Positions 5,788 to 8,610 of a DNA stretch of 8,610 nucleotides are shown in pieces. The stretch's first letter is position 1; the number at the start of each line of letters is the position of its first letter. Source of the stretch: Candidatus Altarchaeota archaeon (GTDB lineage: Archaea; Altiarchaeota; Altiarchaeia; IMC4; SCGC-AAA252-I15); contig JAPKXP010000175.1 of NCBI GenBank assembly GCA_026394745.1, positions 1-8,610 of the forward strand, given 5' to 3'. The notes under the pieces were generated by a model that saw only the letters and a program-made list of their open reading frames with translations, was not told the DNA's origin and ran no database searches. A program made the translations under genes and the position numbers.

Positions 5788-5830
5788 CAACCACCCCCAC
5801 CCCGGTCGAAAGGCCGGGGTGGATTGGTTG
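5788..5830. repeat. Hairpin F of the cluster (CCACCC type, GNRA loop)
   Basis: CCACCCCGGTC (5797-5807) pairs with GGCCGGGGTGG (5812-5822) with one wobble, capped by GAAA, a GNRA tetraloop on the plus strand. An outer stem CAACCA/TGGTTG (5788-5793 with 5825-5830) extends it across a small internal loop. It lies three bases past the stop of the minus-strand deacetylase gene, so it would form in that gene's 3' UTR as well. Confidence 0.85.
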
Positions 5831-5833
5831 CGT

Positions 5834-6508
5834 TCACTGCTTCTGGATAATGTCTTTTACAGAACAGGTTTTTTGCTTCAGAAGGGTTTTAAGGTTCGTG
5901 ACGTAGTTTTCCCTTGAGTATCCGAGCGCCTTCAGATTCCGCCTCCTCTCCAACACCTTACCGAAGTCGAATCCGCCGTACTCCCAGGGGTGCGCGAAAA
6001 ATACCTTGTCTTTCACAGGCAGCCCTGCAACGAAGTTGAATATCGCGGGATTTAAGCCGAAAATCTTGCCTCCGGTATAGACCGGCGCTTCAGGCAGCCC
6101 GGGCATCCTGCCGAAGGAGTAGAACTGCATTGACGAGTCGTACTCGAAGTATTTTTTCACGGCGCTGAGCACCGTATAGTTTACGCTGCAGTAGGGTGCT
6201 CGAAAGCCGTACACCTTAACGCCATGCTCTTCAAACGTCTCGTAGGCTTCGGCGATTTCCGCGCTAACCTGGAACTCCGAGAGCTTCGTCAGGTCGACGT
6301 GTCGCAGGCTGTGGCATCCTATCTCGAATCCTTTCATAAAGTCTATTATCCCCGGCTTCTTGTCCAAGAGTTCAGCGCAAACGAAGAAGGTTGCGTTGCA
6401 TTTGCATTCCCTGAGAAGCTCGACGACAACTTTCAGACCCTCGACTCCGTCGAACGTGTCGTAGTGTGGCGGGAAGTCCGGTTCAACGTCAAAGGAAAGG
6501 GCTATCAT
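5834..6508 (-). CDS. Polysaccharide deacetylase (NodB-like, carbohydrate esterase 4 fold)
   Basis: Predicted metal-dependent deacetylase of N-acetylated sugars, 224 residues. All expected motifs are present: FDVE (6-9, with Asp7 the likely catalytic base), TFF (40-42), HSLRH (66-70, His66 and His70 as zinc ligands), RAPY (103-106) and HPWE (173-176, His173 the likely catalytic acid). The FDVE and HPWE forms resemble the subgroup found in bacterial exopolysaccharide loci more than peptidoglycan deacetylases. There is no signal peptide or membrane helix, so it probably acts in the cytoplasm on a nucleotide-, lipid- or oligosaccharide-linked sugar. It starts 10 bases after the preceding unknown gene, with only a weak GAAGA as ribosome site, so translational coupling is likely. 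The substrate is unknown. Confidence 0.9.
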   Translation of the reverse strand: MIALSFDVEPDFPPHYDTFDGVEGLKVVVELLRECKCNATFFVCAELLDKKPGIIDFMKGFEIGCHSLRHVDLTKLSEFQVSAEIAEAYETFEEHGVKVYGFRAPYCSVNYTVLSAVKKYFEYDSSMQFYSFGRMPGLPEAPVYTGGKIFGLNPAIFNFVAGLPVKDKVFFAHPWEYGGFDFGKVLERRRNLKALGYSRENYVTNLKTLLKQKTCSVKDIIQKQ

Positions 6509-6518
6509 TCTTCAAACA

Positions 6519-7007
6519 CTATTTCTTGAACTTTTCAGCCGCCTTTTTTATGGCGTCGGAGTTACGCTGCTCGTCTATGTATCCCTTAAGCTGCCTTAGC
6601 ACTTCAATGCCGCCTTTAGGGTCGGTTATCCCATCCACTTCAGAAAGCTTTGAAAGGCCGCTTACTGTTTTAAGCAGTTCCCTCTTGTTTTCGCCGCAAT
6701 CGCTTACGACGTACATGAGCTCTAATGCTGCGGCCTGGTACGTCACGGTCTTGTCTGGGTGGATGAGGCTTGGGGTCTTTATGATGCTGCCCTGCTTGTG
6801 GGATGAGATCTTTGATGCTGACCAGACTATCACCTGCAGTTCCTTGGACTTTCCTAGCGAGTCTACTGCCGCGTGAAGCTTTTCCGCATCGCTTGTTGGC
6901 ATAAGGAGTTCCACGAAAGCGTTTCTCTCGGTCTCGGTCATTAATACTCTCTGTTCCGGCAGCTGCTGTTCAGCAGGGCCTCTCTGCCAGAACTTCCAGT
7001 TCACCAT
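6519..7007 (-). CDS. Unrecognised helical protein, 162 residues
   Basis: I do not recognise this protein. It starts MVNWKFWQRG with a Pro/Gln-rich linker, then is mostly helical and soluble. Repeating helix pairs at about 25-50 (TERNAFVELLMPTSDAEKL), 90-125 and 130-160 could be a small ARM/HEAT-like or four-helix fold. It ends in a Lys-rich tail (KKAAEKFKK). There is no signal peptide or membrane helix. The ATG at 7007 is preferred: it has AAGGT five bases upstream and a TATA-like box about 28 bases upstream. An in-frame ATG at 7073 would overlap the end of ftsY and cross that box. It lies 10 bases before the deacetylase gene and is probably co-transcribed with it. Confidence 0.8.
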   Translation of the reverse strand: MVNWKFWQRGPAEQQLPEQRVLMTETERNAFVELLMPTSDAEKLHAAVDSLGKSKELQVIVWSASKISSHKQGSIIKTPSLIHPDKTVTYQAAALELMYVVSDCGENKRELLKTVSGLSKLSEVDGITDPKGGIEVLRQLKGYIDEQRNSDAIKKAAEKFKK

Positions 7008-7012
7008 AGAAT

Positions 7013-7017
7013 ACCTT
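7013..7017 (-). promoter_or_regulatory. Shine-Dalgarno AAGGT for the unknown gene
   Basis: AAGGT on the minus strand, five bases before the ATG at 7007. It supports that start over the longer ATG at 7073. If the TATA box at 7031 fixes the transcript start, this site would lie at the extreme 5' end or just outside the message, so one of the two signals may be incidental. Confidence 0.45.
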
Positions 7018-7026
7018 ACGAAAACC

Positions 7027-7040
7027 ACGCTTAAAAATTT
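7027..7040 (-). promoter_or_regulatory. TATA-like promoter of the unknown gene/deacetylase pair
   Basis: The minus strand reads AAATTTTTAAGCGT, centred about 28 bases from the ATG at 7007, in the gap between ftsY and the unknown gene. The 11-base word TTTTTAAGCGT recurs on the plus strand at 5018-5028. It would give the pair expression independent of ftsY. Confidence 0.5.
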
Positions 7041-7048
7041 GGCCGCTG

Positions 7049-8011
7049 TCAGATTATGCTGTCCACAAACCACTTCTTGTCGAAAGGCTTCAAGTCTGCG
7101 TAGCCTTGGCCGACCCCGACGAATATTATCGGCTTCTTTATCTCGTGGGCTATCGATAGGGCCGAGCCGCCTTTCGCGTCCGCGTCAATCTTCGTCAATA
7201 TGACCGCGTCTATACCGACCTCCTGGTTGAACTTCCTCGCCTGCTCGACCGCGTCGTTGCCTGTCAGGGCGTCGCCGACAAAGACCCGCAGGTCCGGTTT
7301 GTTGACTCTGACAATCTTCTTGAGTTCGTCCATCAGGTTCACGTTAGTCTGCATCCTGCCTGCGGTGTCGGCGAGCACGACGTCTATGTTCTTCGCCTTG
7401 GCGTGTTCGACGGCGTCGTATATAACAGCAGCCGAGTCCGCGCTCTTCTGGTGCGTTATGACTTTCAGCCCGACGTTCCCCGCGTGCTTCTGCAGCTGCT
7501 CTATTGCGCCGGCCCTGAATGTGTCTCCTGCGGCGAGTACGACTGTGATGTTGTTGTCCATCAGGTATCTTGCGACTTTTGCCATGGTGGTCGTCTTTCC
7601 GGTCCCGTTGACTCCGAGGAAGACGATTTTGAACGGCTTCTGGGAGTTCCTTATCCTCTCGACTATGTCCAGTCCTTCTCCTGGCGCGACGGTGTCCTCC
7701 AGCGCCTTGTGTATCATGCCCTTGACGAACTCCTGTACCTTGTCTTTCTCGACTTCAGAGCCGACCAGGCTCTTCTTTATCTCGGCTACTATGTCGTCTG
7801 CGGTCTGCATGGCGACGTCGCTTTGCAGAAGGTCCAGGTGCAGCTCGTAAAGGAGGCTTTCGAGGTCTGCTTGCGTAAGCTTGACTTTCCCGGTGACCGC
7901 CGATCTAATCTTTGTGGCGGCTGAAAGTTCGGGCTTAAGCTCTTTAGACTCCTCAGCCTCGCCGACTCTGCCTATGAACGACTTTATCTTCTCCTTCAGT
8001 ATGTTGAACAT
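7049..8011 (-). CDS. ftsY: Signal recognition particle receptor FtsY (SRP GTPase)
   Basis: GTPase that receives SRP-ribosome complexes at the membrane and hands nascent chains to the Sec channel. It has 320 residues: a short N-terminal segment with basic and acidic residues in place of the long acidic A domain of bacteria, as is normal for archaea; an N domain (about 30-115); and a G domain with G1 GVNGTGKTT (133-141), the insertion-box/G2 region DTFRAGAIEQL (163-173), G3 DTAGR (215-219), G4 TKIDADAKGG (273-282) and the closing GVGQGYADLKPFD (299-311). The GQGYADLKPF end distinguishes FtsY from Srp54, and there is no M domain. It lies 13 bases after pfdA and is probably in one operon with it. 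The family is essential and the assignment is secure. Confidence 0.97.
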   Translation of the reverse strand: MFNILKEKIKSFIGRVGEAEESKELKPELSAATKIRSAVTGKVKLTQADLESLLYELHLDLLQSDVAMQTADDIVAEIKKSLVGSEVEKDKVQEFVKGMIHKALEDTVAPGEGLDIVERIRNSQKPFKIVFLGVNGTGKTTTMAKVARYLMDNNITVVLAAGDTFRAGAIEQLQKHAGNVGLKVITHQKSADSAAVIYDAVEHAKAKNIDVVLADTAGRMQTNVNLMDELKKIVRVNKPDLRVFVGDALTGNDAVEQARKFNQEVGIDAVILTKIDADAKGGSALSIAHEIKKPIIFVGVGQGYADLKPFDKKWFVDSII

Positions 8012-8024
8012 CTTAAGAAGCAGG

Positions 8025-8459
8025 CTACTGTTGTTTCGACTTGTTTATCATCGTCTCTGCGACGTCGTTAAGCCCTTCGATTCTTCCCGCAAGCTCCGCG
8101 GACATCTTATGGAGGGCGCCCATGCTCTTGTTCAGCTGCTCTCTCCTGGACTCAAGGGACTTTACCGCGTCGGCCCTGGTCTTCTCGACGCTCGCTCCGG
8201 CTCCGATGCCTACGAGTATGTTCTCCCTGTCTTTTAGCGTGGCTTTTACGAAGGTGTTCGCGCCCATCGGGACGAGCATCTCGGTGCCTTCCTTGACGTC
8301 CTTGAGCGATTCGATGGCTTGTATTGTGGCGTTGACCTCCATCATCGCGGCCTCGACGGCCTGGCCTTGCTTGGACAAAGCTTCCATCCTTCGCCTCTCC
8401 GACTCAAGCTGCATCAGCGTCTTCTGCAGTTCCTGTTCGTCGTTTGACCTGGGATTCAT
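8025..8459 (-). CDS. pfdA: Prefoldin alpha subunit
   Basis: Subunit of the hexameric prefoldin (GimC) chaperone, two alpha with four beta, which captures unfolded proteins in the cytoplasm and passes them to the thermosome. It has 144 residues with the standard plan: an N-terminal coiled-coil helix (about 8-55), a central beta-hairpin region with MLVPMGANTFVKATLKD (61-77) and ILVGIGAGASVEKT (81-94), and a C-terminal coiled-coil helix (about 95-138). The glycine-rich double hairpin marks the alpha rather than the beta type. The ATG comes two bases after the rpiA stop. A GGAGGAG (8471-8477) inside the end of rpiA is the likely ribosome site though somewhat distant. Archaeal pfdA next to ftsY is a familiar arrangement. 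Confidence 0.95.
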   Translation of the reverse strand: MNPRSNDEQELQKTLMQLESERRRMEALSKQGQAVEAAMMEVNATIQAIESLKDVKEGTEMLVPMGANTFVKATLKDRENILVGIGAGASVEKTRADAVKSLESRREQLNKSMGALHKMSAELAGRIEGLNDVAETMINKSKQQ

Positions 8460-8461
8460 CC

Positions 8462-8610
8462 TTATTTCAACTCCTCCGCCTTTTTGCCTTTGCCTACTAT
8501 GATCCTCTCAGGTTGCCTCATGGCGAATATTCCGTTCTCTACGACGCCTGGGGTGTTGTTCAGCATGTCCTCCAGTTCGAGAGGGTCCCTGAAGTCTAGT
8601 CCTTGGACGT
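8462..8610 (-). CDS. rpiA: Ribose-5-phosphate isomerase A, C-terminal end only
   Basis: The final 49 residues of a gene running off the right edge. The visible sequence reads LDFRDPLELEDMLNNTPGVV, then ENGIFA, then a RIIVGKG strand, which is the typical RpiA ending (a D...LE..LN..PGVVENGLF segment followed by the last beta strand). RpiA interconverts ribose 5-phosphate and ribulose 5-phosphate in the cytoplasm; in archaea it mainly supplies ribose for nucleotides. The short Lys/Glu-rich tail (KGKKAEELK) ends two bases before pfdA, so the two are probably co-transcribed. The catalytic residues lie outside the window and cannot be checked. Confidence 0.88.
   Translation of the reverse strand, partial: VQGLDFRDPLELEDMLNNTPGVVENGIFAMRQPERIIVGKGKKAEELK

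Noticed and set aside
5587..5830. CRISPR array
   Set aside because: There are no identical repeats or regular spacers; the hairpins differ in sequence and size, and no cas gene is present.
5560..5833. Complete insertion sequence
   Set aside because: No transposase frame and no clear target-site duplication; at most a non-coding derivative.
5658..5906. Small plus-strand ORF of 82 codons over the hairpins
   Set aside because: His/Thr-rich translation across palindromes and into the end of the deacetylase gene on the other strand; no domain or ribosome site.
7008..7073. Longer start (ATG 7073) for the unknown protein
   Set aside because: It would overlap ftsY by 25 bases and cover the TATA-like box; the ATG at 7007 has AAGGT at proper spacing.
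7200..7850. Plus-strand ORF of 216 codons opposite ftsY
   Set aside because: Ser/Thr/Cys-rich antisense translation with no domain; it arises from ftsY codon use.

Overview
The window comes from an archaeal chromosome. The right half carries a run of genes of archaeal type: the end of ribose-5-phosphate isomerase A, prefoldin alpha subunit and the SRP receptor FtsY. The left half carries an archaeal type IV pilus/archaellum-like assembly module with a KaiC/ArlH-like ATPase. TATA-like boxes lie 25-40 bases before several starts, and Ile ATA and Arg AGG codons are frequent. This fits an uncultivated archaeon, perhaps of DPANN type, but lineage cannot be fixed from the sequence alone.

Layout. 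Positions 2-4056 hold the secretion/pilus module: a VirB11/GspE-type motor ATPase (+, cut off at the left edge), a KaiC-like ATPase on the opposite strand whose stop codon directly abuts that of the motor gene, then two GspF/TadC-type membrane platform proteins (+) separated by one base. Positions 4057-4183 are a structured leader with a perfect 12-bp hairpin, an 11-bp inverted repeat and a short upstream ORF. The ORF has a strong Shine-Dalgarno and ends in a TAATG overlap with a family 2 glycosyltransferase (4184-4870). A T-rich intergenic region with repeated TGACT words (4871-5112) leads to a small coiled-coil/winged-helix protein (5113-5559) that is probably leaderless.

Positions 5560-5833, between two convergent genes, hold six consecutive hairpins. 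Four of them, plus the isolated hairpin at 4075, share the half-site CCAYCC with its complement GGRTGG while the rest of the stem differs. This is the most unusual structure in the window.

Positions 5834-8610 are all on the minus strand. A polysaccharide deacetylase and an unrecognised 162-residue protein form a pair with their own TATA-like box, downstream of ftsY, pfdA and the 3' end of rpiA. The glycosyltransferase and deacetylase may both act on surface glycans, and the pilus module would also act at the envelope. The ftsY-pfdA-rpiA block is housekeeping. No transposase, CRISPR array, tRNA or rRNA was seen.
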